From contig NZ_AZGF01000014.1 of the NCBI RefSeq assembly GCF_001434475.1, forward strand, positions 1 to 58,381: a DNA stretch of 58,381 nucleotides, written 5' to 3'. This stretch comes from Paucilactobacillus suebicus DSM 5007 = KCTC 3549 (lineage in GTDB: Bacteria; Bacillota; Bacilli; Lactobacillales; Lactobacillaceae). Positions within the stretch are counted from its first letter, which is position 1. Every line of letters starts with the position of its first letter. This document shows positions 43,103-51,486 of this stretch, in pieces. The position numbers and the translations under genes are program-made. The notes beneath the pieces are model-generated. The model was not told the origin of the DNA. It made no database searches and saw only the letters and a program-made list of their open reading frames with translations.

Positions 43103-43748
43103 ACGGCTTTAGTGCTTTAGTGACAAAAGTAATTGCGTTGCTAATGTCCTCATCAATTGATTTGATTTGTATATTTAGAGCCAACTTGTCAAAGTAAGTG
43201 GCGATTGGACCCATAATACATTCGAGAATAACATTGTTTGGCAGGTCGACTATCAATTTGTTTTTCTTCAAAATATCAATTACTGGTGACACAGACGAGT
43301 TAAAGCGATCAGCAAAAATGTTTTTGATTTGGACAGACAGTTCGGAGCTGATTAAAACTTGCCCAGTCATAATTTTTACCTCTTTAAAATTATCGTGTAA
43401 AAATTTAATCCTGTCTGACAAAATAAACTGAACGAATTCTTCAAGCGTAACGTATTGAGAGTTTTGAACCTTTGTCACAAATTCATTGGATGCAACCTGG
43501 AAGACTCCTTCAAATAATGGTGTTAACACACCCATCAAAAGGGCCTGTTTGTTTGGAAAGTGATGATAAACCGATCCGAGTGATACTCCAGCTTGCTCGG
43601 CAATTTGGGCGCTAGATGTTGCATCGAATCCCTGAGTTGAAAACAGTTCAAGTGCAACGCTTAAAACTTGTTTTTGCTTATCTGTTAAGTCGTCCATTTT
43701 TTTTAGAGTTTCAGCGTAGATTCCTTTAAAACTTTTTTCTTCAGTCAA
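43101..43748 (-). CDS. TetR/AcrR-family regulator (YhgE-like cassette)
   Basis: A 215-residue TetR protein with the helix-turn-helix TQGFDATSSAQIAEQAGVSLGSVYHHFPNKQALLMGVL. A 16-residue N-terminal extension precedes it. Translation starts at TTG 43748, 8 nt after GGAGG. It is divergent from a YhgE/ABC-2-like membrane protein, and a TGAATGA/TCATTCA palindrome in the gap points to control of that gene. A strong terminator overlaps its end. Confidence 0.92.
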   Translation of the reverse strand: MTEEKSFKGIYAETLKKMDDLTDKQKQVLSVALELFSTQGFDATSSAQIAEQAGVSLGSVYHHFPNKQALLMGVLTPLFEGVFQVASNEFVTKVQNSQYVTLEEFVQFILSDRIKFLHDNFKEVKIMTGQVLISSELSVQIKNIFADRFNSSVSPVIDILKKNKLIVDLPNNVILECIMGPIATYFDKLALNIQIKSIDEDISNAITFVTKALKP

Positions 43749-43846
43749 ATCAGTTGCCTCCGTCCGGAATTTTGATATTTCTTACATTATAAGGTTAGAG
43801 TTGTGATTGACAAACAATTAATTTAAATTATACTATATTCGTAAGA

Positions 43847-43866
43847 ATGAATGACTGTTCATTCAT
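43847..43866. promoter_or_regulatory. TetR operator between the divergent genes
   Basis: ATGAATGACTGTTCATTCAT has perfect 8-bp arms (ATGAATGA, TCATTCAT) around CTGT. It lies 33 bp before the YhgE-like start codon. Confidence 0.75.
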
Positions 43867-43898
43867 AAGAGAAAATTAAAAAAGTGGAGGCGTGAATA

Positions 43899-45119
43899 AT
43901 GAGTAATTGGTTTAAGAATAAATTTACCTGGATTCCGATGATTATTGCTATTTTTGTTGGCTTAACGTTTGTTTTTAGTTTAATACCAAGTTTTAGCAAA
44001 ATGCCGGATGGAATTAAGAATATGAGAGTGGCGGTTGTTAACCAGGATAATAATCAAATTTCGACCACGGTGGCTAGAAAATTGAAACAAAATCTGCCGT
44101 TTAAAATTACTGATGTTGATAATTCAGTCACTAAAGCAAAGTCACAAGTAAGAAAAGATAATTTGTCGGTTGTAGTAGTGATTCCTAAAGGATTTGCGCA
44201 AAAAGCAGAAAGTAATCAAAAACCTCAATTGAATTATATTGAGAACTCCTCTGTCGGAACGTTGGAATCTAACACTGGGACTAGTGTCGCTACTCGGGTT
44301 AATACGATGGTCCAACAACAATTACAATCTAAGGCATTAATTGGCATGTTGGCAAAGCAAATGGCAGCATCGGCCAATCATTCTAATGCAACAACGACTA
44401 CCAATAGTACTGCGGCAAAAGCTCAGCAAGCACAGATCACCAAACAGGCGACTGCTGCTGCCAATAAACTAACGGTCAATTTGGGTAGCTCGACACAAAA
44501 AATCGGTGTTGATCACAGTAATATGAGATATACAATGGCACCGATGTTTATGACTATGGGACAGTACCTGGGAATTTTAATTGCTACCATTATTCTATCA
44601 ATGGCCTTTATGTCGATTCGTTTTAAAGTTGGCAATAAGTTTCTAGCCTTTCTTGGATTCCAAATTAGTGGTGTGGTCATGTCTTTGCTGGTTTCATTAT
44701 GTGTTGCTCTTGCAACGATGTCATTAATTCATGTTGAATCTTTCGGAGGCATATTTGTGGGCATGTGGTTGTTTGATTTAGTGGTATTTGAGTTTACTAG
44801 TAGCATTTCACTATTATTCGCCGGATTACCATCAATTATTGTTCAGCTACCATTATTTGCAATGCAAATTGTTGCCGGCGGGGCAGTATTACCAAGGTTT
44901 GCGATGCCTAAGTTCTATCAATGGTTGAGCGCCAATACACCGATGTATCAAGGTGTTAAGACGATTGCTCATCATTTGCATGGTATGGGGTCAATTGGTG
45001 CCTATACTTCCTCACTGTGGTGGATTATAGTTATCGGTCTGGTTGCAGGTTTGATTATTGTTGCTGTCGGGTATCGAGGGAAGACTGCGCGGGGGTTATC
45101 TCGAGTTATTCCAGCTTAG
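43899..45119 (+). CDS. YhgE/Pip-like ABC-2-type membrane protein
   Basis: A 406-residue protein with one N-terminal membrane segment (WIPMIIAIFVGLTFVFSLIP) and an extracytoplasmic region (MRVAVVNQDNNQISTTVARKL, VVVVIPKGFAQK) as in the YhgE/Pip and ABC-2 families. A Thr/Ala/Gln-rich stalk and five or six C-terminal segments (MGQYLGILIATIILSMAFM to WWIIVIGLVAGLIIVAVGY) follow. Such proteins are membrane exporters or the permease part of ABC-2 systems; no ATPase gene is adjacent. The divergent TetR gene is its probable regulator. GGAGG lies 10 nt before the ATG. Confidence 0.85.
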   Translation: MSNWFKNKFTWIPMIIAIFVGLTFVFSLIPSFSKMPDGIKNMRVAVVNQDNNQISTTVARKLKQNLPFKITDVDNSVTKAKSQVRKDNLSVVVVIPKGFAQKAESNQKPQLNYIENSSVGTLESNTGTSVATRVNTMVQQQLQSKALIGMLAKQMAASANHSNATTTTNSTAAKAQQAQITKQATAAANKLTVNLGSSTQKIGVDHSNMRYTMAPMFMTMGQYLGILIATIILSMAFMSIRFKVGNKFLAFLGFQISGVVMSLLVSLCVALATMSLIHVESFGGIFVGMWLFDLVVFEFTSSISLLFAGLPSIIVQLPLFAMQIVAGGAVLPRFAMPKFYQWLSANTPMYQGVKTIAHHLHGMGSIGAYTSSLWWIIVIGLVAGLIIVAVGYRGKTARGLSRVIPA

Positions 45120-45127
45120 TGGTTTTT

Positions 45128-45484
45128 ATGGATAGATTTTTGAGGGTTGGCTTTTTGCTAATCCTTTTTTGTTGTTCTTTGTATTTATTTGGATTAGATG
45201 TGCTACACAAAGCAGCTCCTAAGTATATACACGTAGCTAATCGCTTTGTTTCGCACTCTAAAAAAAGACACCCATCGTCAATTGGAGTTAACGATTGGAT
45301 GCCAGGATGCACAGTCATTCGTCGCACTACGAATGGCATTGCAAAAAATAGAAAAGGTTGCAAGTTTATCAAAAAGGGTTTCAAAACTTGCCGTTGTACT
45401 CGACTTATGGCAATCGAGTACGCTTACAATATATCAATAACAATGATCGAACGCAACAATTAACTTTAGTTATTGAATCATAAT
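45128..45484 (+). pseudogene. Probable decayed coding region with embedded hairpin
   Basis: A frame from ATG 45128 encodes a membrane-segment start (MDRFLRVGFLLILFCCSLYL, then FGLDVLHKA) and then becomes Arg/Lys/Cys-rich to 45463 without protein-like order. In another frame the last part (45354-45484) reads protein-like, KRLQVYQKGFQNLPLYSTYG then NRVRLQYINNNDRTQQLTLVIES, and ends at TAA 45481-45483. A short hairpin element lies at 45200-45260 between these parts. I read this as a small gene broken by frameshifts or by element insertion. No family is recognisable. Confidence 0.35.
45200..45260 (+). repeat. Minimal nested-hairpin element, E copy
   Basis: GTGCT at 45200 and CGCACTCTA to 45260 are the ends seen in the A type. 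Between them are ACAAAGC/GCTTTGT, AGCT/AGCT, CCTAAG and GCTAATC, but the long inner stem is missing. Confidence 0.6.
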
Positions 45485-45642
45485 TTATCTAAAAATAGTT
45501 GCATAATGACTACATTCTTATCCGTATATATGGTAAGCTAAGCATAACAAGGTTAGAGATGACGATGGTAAAGTTTTTCTAGTCTATCGGTTTAATGCAA
45601 CTAGTTTGTACAATCATCTTGTAGAGGTATGGAGGAATACAT

Positions 45643-46107
45643 ATGGCAAACTTATTTGATCTAACAGGCATGACATTTGGACAACTCCACGTGTTAGGCA
45701 AAACAAATTATAAATCTGTTGATGGCAATTCAGTGTACCTTTGCCGATGCAGGTGTGGTAATGAGTTACGAGTTGATAGTTATAAATTAGAGAATCATAT
45801 GGTTGCCAACTGCGGTAATTGCGCAAATTCACCACGGCAGCGGAGAATTAATGCTCTTATTAAGTTAAATAGAGATTCAAAAGTTAATTATGTAGAAACC
45901 CATAATAAATTACGTCAAAATCATCGTGATTATTGTATTTGGTATGATGAAAAAGCAGAAGCATTCATGGTTCAACTTGATTTTCAAGGTAAAACGGTTT
46001 TCTATGGTAAATTTAGTTCGGAAAGACAAGCGGCTTTCGCGCTACAACGTGTTCAGCAAAAGTATTCTTGTTTAACAACTGCAGCTAATCGTGAATCATT
46101 AGATTAA
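45643..46107 (+). CDS. AP2-domain-like DNA-binding protein with zinc ribbon
   Basis: The 154-residue protein begins LTGMTFGQLHVLGKTNYKSV and has the knuckle pairs LCRCRCGNE (Cys34, 36, 38) and ANCGNC (Cys57, 60). This is the pattern of the zinc-ribbon region of phage and homing-type HNH-AP2 proteins. The C-terminal part (DYCIWYDEKAEAFMVQLDFQGKTVFYGKFSSERQAAFALQRVQQKY) has the three strands and helix of an AP2 domain. No HNH nuclease residues are visible. It could be a domesticated remnant of a homing nuclease acting as a DNA-binding protein. It is monocistronic, with GGAGG before the ATG and a terminator behind. Confidence 0.75.
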   Translation: MANLFDLTGMTFGQLHVLGKTNYKSVDGNSVYLCRCRCGNELRVDSYKLENHMVANCGNCANSPRQRRINALIKLNRDSKVNYVETHNKLRQNHRDYCIWYDEKAEAFMVQLDFQGKTVFYGKFSSERQAAFALQRVQQKYSCLTTAANRESLD

Positions 46108-46116
46108 CTATTTAAG

Positions 46117-46156
46117 ATTCGGAACCAACTTGTGGATGGGTCCGAATTTTTTTTTA
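46117..46156 (+). terminator. Intrinsic terminator after the AP2-like gene
   Basis: ATTCGGAACC and GGGTCCGAAT form a stem around a 12-nt loop, followed by nine T. Confidence 0.8.
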
Positions 46157-46306
46157 ACTCTCGAATTGATGCGTGGATTGTTTTAATTAATGTTTTTAAG
46201 CGGTCCATATAAATACATATACTATGTTATTAGAAGATAATCATCTAAACGTGAAGGAGATGGCACCACGACATTATTACTGCAAAATTTTGGTATTTCA
46301 GCGTTT

Positions 46307-47311
46307 ATGATGATTTTTATATCACTTGGATTTGCTGCACTATTTGCAAGTATTGAAACTGTCAGCCACCGTCTATCAATAAAACAACATCGCCTTGGAA
46401 TATTCAAACAGGAAATTTCGTTAATTTTGTACGTGTGTGCAATGATGATTGTTCTCAGTTTGCTAGCCGCAATGTGGTGGCAAAAAACAGCGTGGAATAG
46501 TATTTATTGGGTGATCTTGAATCTATTATTCGTTGTTACCGTCTATGGTAATTTAATGTTAAAGTCCGTGGGTAGTTTCATCATTATCCAAGGAACGGGA
46601 GCCGTAATTTTTTGGAGTACTGGTATGCTTACGCCGATTCTATTTATTGTGTATATGTTTGCTGGTGGAATTATTTTTACCGAACGGCTCTATGGAAAAT
46701 TTTTTGATGAGCATCCTTTTTTGTATTTTCTGCCACCAGCAATAATTGGTATTGGCGCATGGTTTACTCTTTATATGGTCGCACCGATGGTTAATGTGGG
46801 TCTGCTAATCCACATTTTAAACTACCTGATTGGTTGTGTGGTGCTATTTTTGTACAATCATTTTTTGAGAACAGATCAGCAGGTGTTGGCAAAGTTGACC
46901 CAGGAAATTCAATATGATGGATTGACAGGGGCACGGAACTGGCAAATGTTTAGCGATGATTTGGATCGAGAATACGCTAAAGTTTCTAGAGGACAGTCGT
47001 TAGCGTTAATCGTATTTGATATTGATCATTTTAAAAATATTAATGATACCTATGGCCATTTAGCAGGTAATCAAGTTTTGATGAGTGCAACTAGTGTGGT
47101 CAACGCGACACTTAATAGCGTGGATCGTTGTGATTGTCTCTACAGAACTGGTGGCGAGGAATTTGCGATTGTGTTATCAAACTGCTCGATAGAAACTGCC
47201 AAGTACACGGCACGGTTGTGTCAGACTGCGATCAGAAAGTTACTTGTGCGGGATACAGGTCATCAAATTACAATTACTGCTTCGTTTGGAGCAACTGTTT
47301 GCCGCATATAG
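46307..47311 (+). pseudogene. Membrane GGDEF protein (diguanylate cyclase type), damaged at both ends
   Basis: About six N-terminal membrane segments are followed by a GGDEF domain: LTGARNWQMFSDDL, then IVFDIDHFKNINDTYGHLAGNQVL and GGEEF at residues 282-286. The domain stops 48 residues after GGEEF, at ITASFGATVCRI. It thus lacks the final helix that normally carries ADxALYxAKxxGRN. The sequence behind it looks like the tail of a C-type hairpin element. At the 5' end the best ribosome binding site (GAAGGAG, 46253-46259) is followed 8 nt later by ACG in frame, and the first ATG is 39 nt further. The gene may be inactive; no inhibitory RxxD site is visible. Confidence 0.7.
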
Positions 47312-47382
47312 CCCGTATAGATTGAAGAATTAAAATAATTTTTTAGTACTGTATACAGATTAATGGGTAATTTTGTCCCAGC
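47299..47382 (+). repeat. Tail of a C-type element (remnant C5)
   Basis: GAATTAAAATAATTTTTTAG followed by TACTGTATACAGATTAATGG and TAATTTTGTCCCAG closely resembles the tails after copies C1 and C2. No hairpin precedes it; the sequence before it is the cut end of the GGDEF gene. Confidence 0.6.
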
Positions 47383-47384
47383 TT

Positions 47385-48575
47385 CTAATTTACGACATGC
47401 TTTTTTGATACAGATCTAACTAGTGAAATACCTAATATCATTAGAATAAATGAAATTACAACTAGCAAAATTAAAACCAAATTCCAATTGCCTGTTCGTT
47501 CAATCATTATGCCGGTCAGTGTTGGTCCACTACTAGCAATGAGATATCCAAACGACTGAACGATGCCACCAATGGCGCCAGCATCACTAGCAGACGGCGA
47601 GATGGTAGTGATAAAGCTTAATGCTAACGCAAATGAAGCTGAGCTAGTTAAGCCTAAGACAAGACAGGCGAGAATCGAAATAATGATACCATTGTTGAAA
47701 CTTAATAGTATAAATCCCGCAATGTAGCCACATCCAATTATAATCATTAATCTGAATAATCCACGATTAGAATTCATGAACTGGGGAGCTATGTATGAAG
47801 CAGGGACACCAATAAATTGAAAAATACCAAATAAAATTCCGGCAGTGGTGGTAGTCATGTGGTGACTGTTGAGAATACTTGGGAGCCAGGCGGAAGTCAC
47901 ATAGAAGGTAAAAGATTGCATGCCAAAGAAGAATGTGAGAATCCAAACTCTCTTTGTAGTTAAAAAATGTAAATAACGATTTTTATGTTGTGGTTGCGAT
48001 TTGTGGGGATGAAGCGTGACAGAATTTGGTTGACTAGTGAACATCCAACCAATTAAGCCCAGCAATGCCGGTACCGAAAGCAACTGGATTGAAGTCTGCC
48101 ACACTATAATTGACGACAACGGTACGATGATAATACTAACAATTGAAGCACATATGTTGAACGTGGCAGTGTAAATGCCGTTAAGTTTGTTGGTATTGAC
48201 ATTCACTCGTTGCAAAATAATAACTGGAATCAAAATATTTAAAGCAGTAATTGATAGACCGGTGAAAAACGTACCAATATAAAGCATTGACTGACTGTAG
48301 ACTCTGACAAAATTAAAAATAGCTAATAAGCTTAAAAAAATAGCGATTAATAACTTAACATTAATTTGCTGGACGATGTAACCGATAATGATTGAAAAAA
48401 CTCCGAAACAAATCAATGGAATAGAAGTTAGAAAACCAATTTGTGTTTGAGATAAATTTAATGAATTCTCTAGTGTTTTTGTGAGCGGTGGAATACAGAT
48501 GATTGCCATTCGCAAGTTAGCGGCAATTAATACAAGCGCGACAGTAAAATTAATGCGGTGTGAAGTAGTTTTCAT
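47385..48575 (-). CDS. CynX/NimT-family MFS permease
   Basis: A 396-residue permease with the CynX-type first segment ALVLIAANLRMAIICIPPLT. AGAIGGIVQSFGYLIASSGPTLTGIMIERTGNW in the tenth to eleventh segments is typical of this branch. It is a relative of the gene at 35716-36915, but with clearly different sequence. AAGGAG lies 9 nt before the ATG. A strong terminator ends just before that ribosome binding site, so transcription must pass it, either from a promoter at the end of the upstream exporter gene or by read-through. Confidence 0.88.
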   Translation of the reverse strand: MKTTSHRINFTVALVLIAANLRMAIICIPPLTKTLENSLNLSQTQIGFLTSIPLICFGVFSIIIGYIVQQINVKLLIAIFLSLLAIFNFVRVYSQSMLYIGTFFTGLSITALNILIPVIILQRVNVNTNKLNGIYTATFNICASIVSIIIVPLSSIIVWQTSIQLLSVPALLGLIGWMFTSQPNSVTLHPHKSQPQHKNRYLHFLTTKRVWILTFFFGMQSFTFYVTSAWLPSILNSHHMTTTTAGILFGIFQFIGVPASYIAPQFMNSNRGLFRLMIIIGCGYIAGFILLSFNNGIIISILACLVLGLTSSASFALALSFITTISPSASDAGAIGGIVQSFGYLIASSGPTLTGIMIERTGNWNLVLILLVVISFILMILGISLVRSVSKKHVVN

Positions 48576-48596
48576 AACGTTAAACTCCTTTTGTAT

Positions 48597-48719
48597 AAAA
48601 AAATGGGCGACAAACTAGGCGTTCTCGCCTAGTCGGTCGCCCAAACTAGTAACATGACGAATTTCATTCGCTATCAGATACGTTGGTGCCATTCTAACAG
48701 ATGCCTTTTAGTTATTGCA
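48597..48719 (-). promoter_or_regulatory. Possible attenuator leader before the CynX-like gene
   Basis: On the minus strand TTGCAA (48714-48719) and TAGAAT (48690-48695), 18 bp apart, form a possible promoter at the end of the exporter gene. About 45 nt later comes a strong terminator, TGGGCGAC and ACTAGGCG pairing with CGCCTAGT and GTCGCCCA, then seven T (48597-48643). The ribosome binding site of the permease gene follows within about ten bases. The hairpin may also simply end the exporter mRNA. Confidence 0.5.
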
Positions 48720-48721
48720 AG

Positions 48722-50425
48722 TTATGGTTTAGCTGCCTGCCGTTTTCTCTTGAATAGAAGGCTAACGGCAATTGCTAGTATAGTAGCTGGCACCGATAAT
48801 CTGTATAGTGACATGAAAGCATTATTTAGATTGTGTTGAATGCTATTTTTAGTTTTGGTCACTTGACCAGCAATTAAATGATTTTCATGATTAACCTGCC
48901 GATTAACATTTTGTTGAACTTTCGCACGAATGGCACTTTTTTCCGATTTAGTTGCTTGATTAGCATCGTTTTTCGCTAGTGCTGATTCATAAGCTTGGTT
49001 AGTAATTTGTTGTTTCTTAGTTTCAGAAATGTATTGGCCGTTCTTAGTGGTTGTTCCAACACTATTACCATATAAACCTTGGTGTACTGATTTCAGAACG
49101 GCTTTTTTGGCACTGGCAGATATGGCAAGGGTTTCAGCTTGTCTTTGTGTGGAATTCCAAGTCTTACTTTTAGCAGTTGCGATGTTGGTGGTTAGTGCAG
49201 AGACATAAATTGCAACGGCTAACACAGTGCCAACCTGACGTAAAACACCTAACACACTTTGTGATGCCGTCAGCATTGTGCCAGTAAAATCGGCGGCACC
49301 GAGAACCATGATTGGACCAACTACAATGCCGAAACCACCGCCAATCAGTAGCAGGGCGCCAAGAATTTGACCATAGTGAGTTGGATTACATAATGCCAGA
49401 ACAATGTAGCCGAGCACAATTAATGTAAACCCAAGTGCAATTAGTGTTCGGGCACCAATTTTAGGCAGAATTGTGCTACTAAGTGGTGCGATTACAAAAA
49501 TCATGATTGAAGCTGGTGTGATCATCAGTGCTGCCATGAGCTCCGATTCACCTTGAATTTTAGTGAAAAAGGTTGGCATAATCACCATAATTGCGACTAA
49601 AAAGATACCTGATAGCATAATTGACAAAGAAGCGCCGGTAAATTGGCGATTTTTGAACAACTGCAGTGGTACCATTGGATCATTGCTACGGGTCTCCAAG
49701 ATCACGAAGACGATGAGACTAATAACGGTGATGGAAAATAAGCCAATTGTGGTTAAACTGGTCCAGCCCCAATCTGATCCTTTGATGAGCGCCAGTGTGA
49801 GACTGAAGAGCATCACCATTGATGTCAAAACACCGGGTAAGTCAATGCCAGTTTTAACCTTGCTTTCATTAGTAAATGGTAAAAATTTGAAGCAAAGAAC
49901 CAAAGATATGATTGCTAACGGAATGTTAATTAGGAAAATCCAGCGCCATCCCATAAATTGAGTCACAATCCCGCCAATGGTTGGACCAAGTGCAGCCGCT
50001 AAACCTTGGGTGGTACCAAGGACTGCAATTGCTACCGCTCGCTTATCCATTGTGACCGAACTGATCCCAATTGTCATACTAGACGGGAAGACGATCGCTG
50101 CGCCAAGACTTTGAATGGCACGGCCCGCAATTAGCATAGCTATGTTAACCGAAATCCCAGAAATGGCAGATCCTGTCAAAAATAGAAATAATCCAAGTAC
50201 GTAGACCTTGTTGCGCCCAACAATATCGGCGATGCGACCAAATGGAATGGTAAAAATTGCAAACATAATTGTATAGATATTTAATGCCCATGATAGGCTG
50301 GAAAGATTTGTATTTAGACCGGTTTGAATTGCCGGTAAAGCGATATTCATGACAGTGGTATCTAACATACAGATAAAAATGCCAACGGCCATTGTTACAA
50401 TAATAATTTTATTTTTCATTGTCAT
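48722..50425 (-). CDS. DHA2-type MFS multidrug exporter with a long extracytoplasmic loop
   Basis: A 567-residue, 14-segment drug:H+ antiporter: DTTVMNIALPAIQTGLNTNLSS, PFGRIADIVGRNKVYVLG and GWRWIFLINIPLAI are DHA2 marks. It differs from standard members (about 470 residues) by a hydrophilic insert of about 120 residues before the last segment (from SKTWNSTQRQAETLAIS to HNLNNAFMSL), rich in Lys, Gln and Asn. The ATG at 50425 has GGGGG 7 nt upstream and is preferred to the in-frame codon at 50449. It is divergent from a TetR gene with TGTGACACA-type repeats between. Confidence 0.9.
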   Translation of the reverse strand: MTMKNKIIIVTMAVGIFICMLDTTVMNIALPAIQTGLNTNLSSLSWALNIYTIMFAIFTIPFGRIADIVGRNKVYVLGLFLFLTGSAISGISVNIAMLIAGRAIQSLGAAIVFPSSMTIGISSVTMDKRAVAIAVLGTTQGLAAALGPTIGGIVTQFMGWRWIFLINIPLAIISLVLCFKFLPFTNESKVKTGIDLPGVLTSMVMLFSLTLALIKGSDWGWTSLTTIGLFSITVISLIVFVILETRSNDPMVPLQLFKNRQFTGASLSIMLSGIFLVAIMVIMPTFFTKIQGESELMAALMITPASIMIFVIAPLSSTILPKIGARTLIALGFTLIVLGYIVLALCNPTHYGQILGALLLIGGGFGIVVGPIMVLGAADFTGTMLTASQSVLGVLRQVGTVLAVAIYVSALTTNIATAKSKTWNSTQRQAETLAISASAKKAVLKSVHQGLYGNSVGTTTKNGQYISETKKQQITNQAYESALAKNDANQATKSEKSAIRAKVQQNVNRQVNHENHLIAGQVTKTKNSIQHNLNNAFMSLYRLSVPATILAIAVSLLFKRKRQAAKP

Positions 50426-50438
50426 AATAATTCCCCCT

Positions 50439-50474
50439 TTGTGACACAAGATTGTATTCTAGACTGTGTTACAA
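50439..50474. promoter_or_regulatory. TetR operator region between exporter and TetR
   Basis: TTGTGACACAA (50439-50449) is itself palindromic. TGTGTTACAA (50465-50474) is its inverted partner with one mismatch, 15-16 bp away. Confidence 0.6.
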
Positions 50475-50518
50475 TAATCTAAAATACTTTGATTACAAAA
50501 GGAGCTATTTTGTAAACT

Positions 50519-51049
50519 ATGTCACCAAAGGAGTTAAAACAAAAGAAGCTGGAAGACACACACAAAGCGTTAATGACATTGATGGCTAATGAGAAAATTG
50601 AAGATATTTCGATTACTGAATTATGTGACCTGGCAGGAGTTTCTCGAACATATTTTTATCATCATTTCACTAGCATGGATGATGTTATTAGCGAGTTTCA
50701 GGTTTCTTCGATTGTGGCCTATATGAGAGCTCTACCCAGCAAGCAAATTCTCGATTTATCGACAATGATGCAGCATTATTTTAGACTGAATCAAGAGAGC
50801 TATGAGGATACGCTCATCTTAATTAGGGCTGGTAAGGAGAGTGTGTTGATTAAGGCATTCAAATCCGTGTATCTATATTTATTTGATAAGAATCGAATTT
50901 CTAAAAGTCAGCTCACAAACAATAAATACTGGGCTGATTTCATTGCTGGAGCCGTTGTTAACATGATGGTGGCTTGGTTACAAGATGGAATGACTGAATC
51001 CGCTACTGCGATGGGTGAGAACGTGGCGAAGTTTTTGAGCAGAAATTAG
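50519..51049 (+). CDS. TetR-family regulator (exporter cassette)
   Basis: A 176-residue TetR protein with helix-turn-helix IEDISITELCDLAGVSRTYFYHHFTSMDDVISEF and a C-terminal domain of the type in which a long helix precedes DFIAGAVVNMMVAWLQDGM. AGGAG lies about 15 nt before the ATG, which is long. It is divergent from the DHA2 exporter and 20 bp upstream of a MerR gene on the same strand, so TetR and MerR may be co-transcribed. Confidence 0.9.
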   Translation: MSPKELKQKKLEDTHKALMTLMANEKIEDISITELCDLAGVSRTYFYHHFTSMDDVISEFQVSSIVAYMRALPSKQILDLSTMMQHYFRLNQESYEDTLILIRAGKESVLIKAFKSVYLYLFDKNRISKSQLTNNKYWADFIAGAVVNMMVAWLQDGMTESATAMGENVAKFLSRN

Positions 51050-51069
51050 AATCGCTAAAGGAGAAAATG

Positions 51070-51471
51070 ATGAAACTAACAATGAAAGAAGTATCCGAAA
51101 AATTAAATGTATCAGAGCACACAATTCGTTATTACGATAATATCGATTTAATTCCAGGCGTGGGCCGCAATGAGCAGGGAAGACGTGTGTTTGATGATGA
51201 TGCCATTGGCTGGCTGCAATTCGTGATTGCTTTTCGTAGCACGGGCATGCCGATTGCTGATGTTAAGCGATATATTGAATTAACGTACCAGGGACAGGAT
51301 ACTTTTAGTGAACGCCTGGGGATGTTAGAAACACAAATTAGTGAATTGGATGAAAAAATCAACCATCTTAATGACCAACGTGAGATCATCAAAACTAAGA
51401 TCAATAATTACTACCAACAGGCCAAAGATAGTCAGACAAAAAACAAGCAGCCATACCAAAAGTGGGTATGA
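51070..51471 (+). CDS. MerR-family regulator (AdhR/NmlR-like)
   Basis: A 133-residue MerR protein: LTMKEVSEKLNVSEHTIRYYDNIDLIPGVGRNEQGRRVFDDDAIGWLQFV is the winged helix, followed by a coiled-coil dimer helix (LGMLETQISELDEKINHLNDQREIIKTKINNYY). The C-terminus lacks metal-binding Cys. This fits the small aldehyde-responsive branch. The convergent SDR gene carries a MerR-type promoter with a 19-bp spacer and a TTAGAGT/ACTCTAA palindrome, its likely target. The ATG at 51070 is 7 nt from GGAG; the one at 51067 is also possible. Confidence 0.9.
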   Translation: MKLTMKEVSEKLNVSEHTIRYYDNIDLIPGVGRNEQGRRVFDDDAIGWLQFVIAFRSTGMPIADVKRYIELTYQGQDTFSERLGMLETQISELDEKINHLNDQREIIKTKINNYYQQAKDSQTKNKQPYQKWV

Positions 51472-51484
51472 GCTGCTTGTTTTA
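51438..51484. terminator. Bidirectional terminator between MerR and SDR
   Basis: AAACAAGCAGC and GCTGCTTGTTT form the outer stem and CATACC/GGGTATG the inner one. The MerR stop codon lies in the right half. Confidence 0.8.
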
Positions 51485-51486
51485 TA

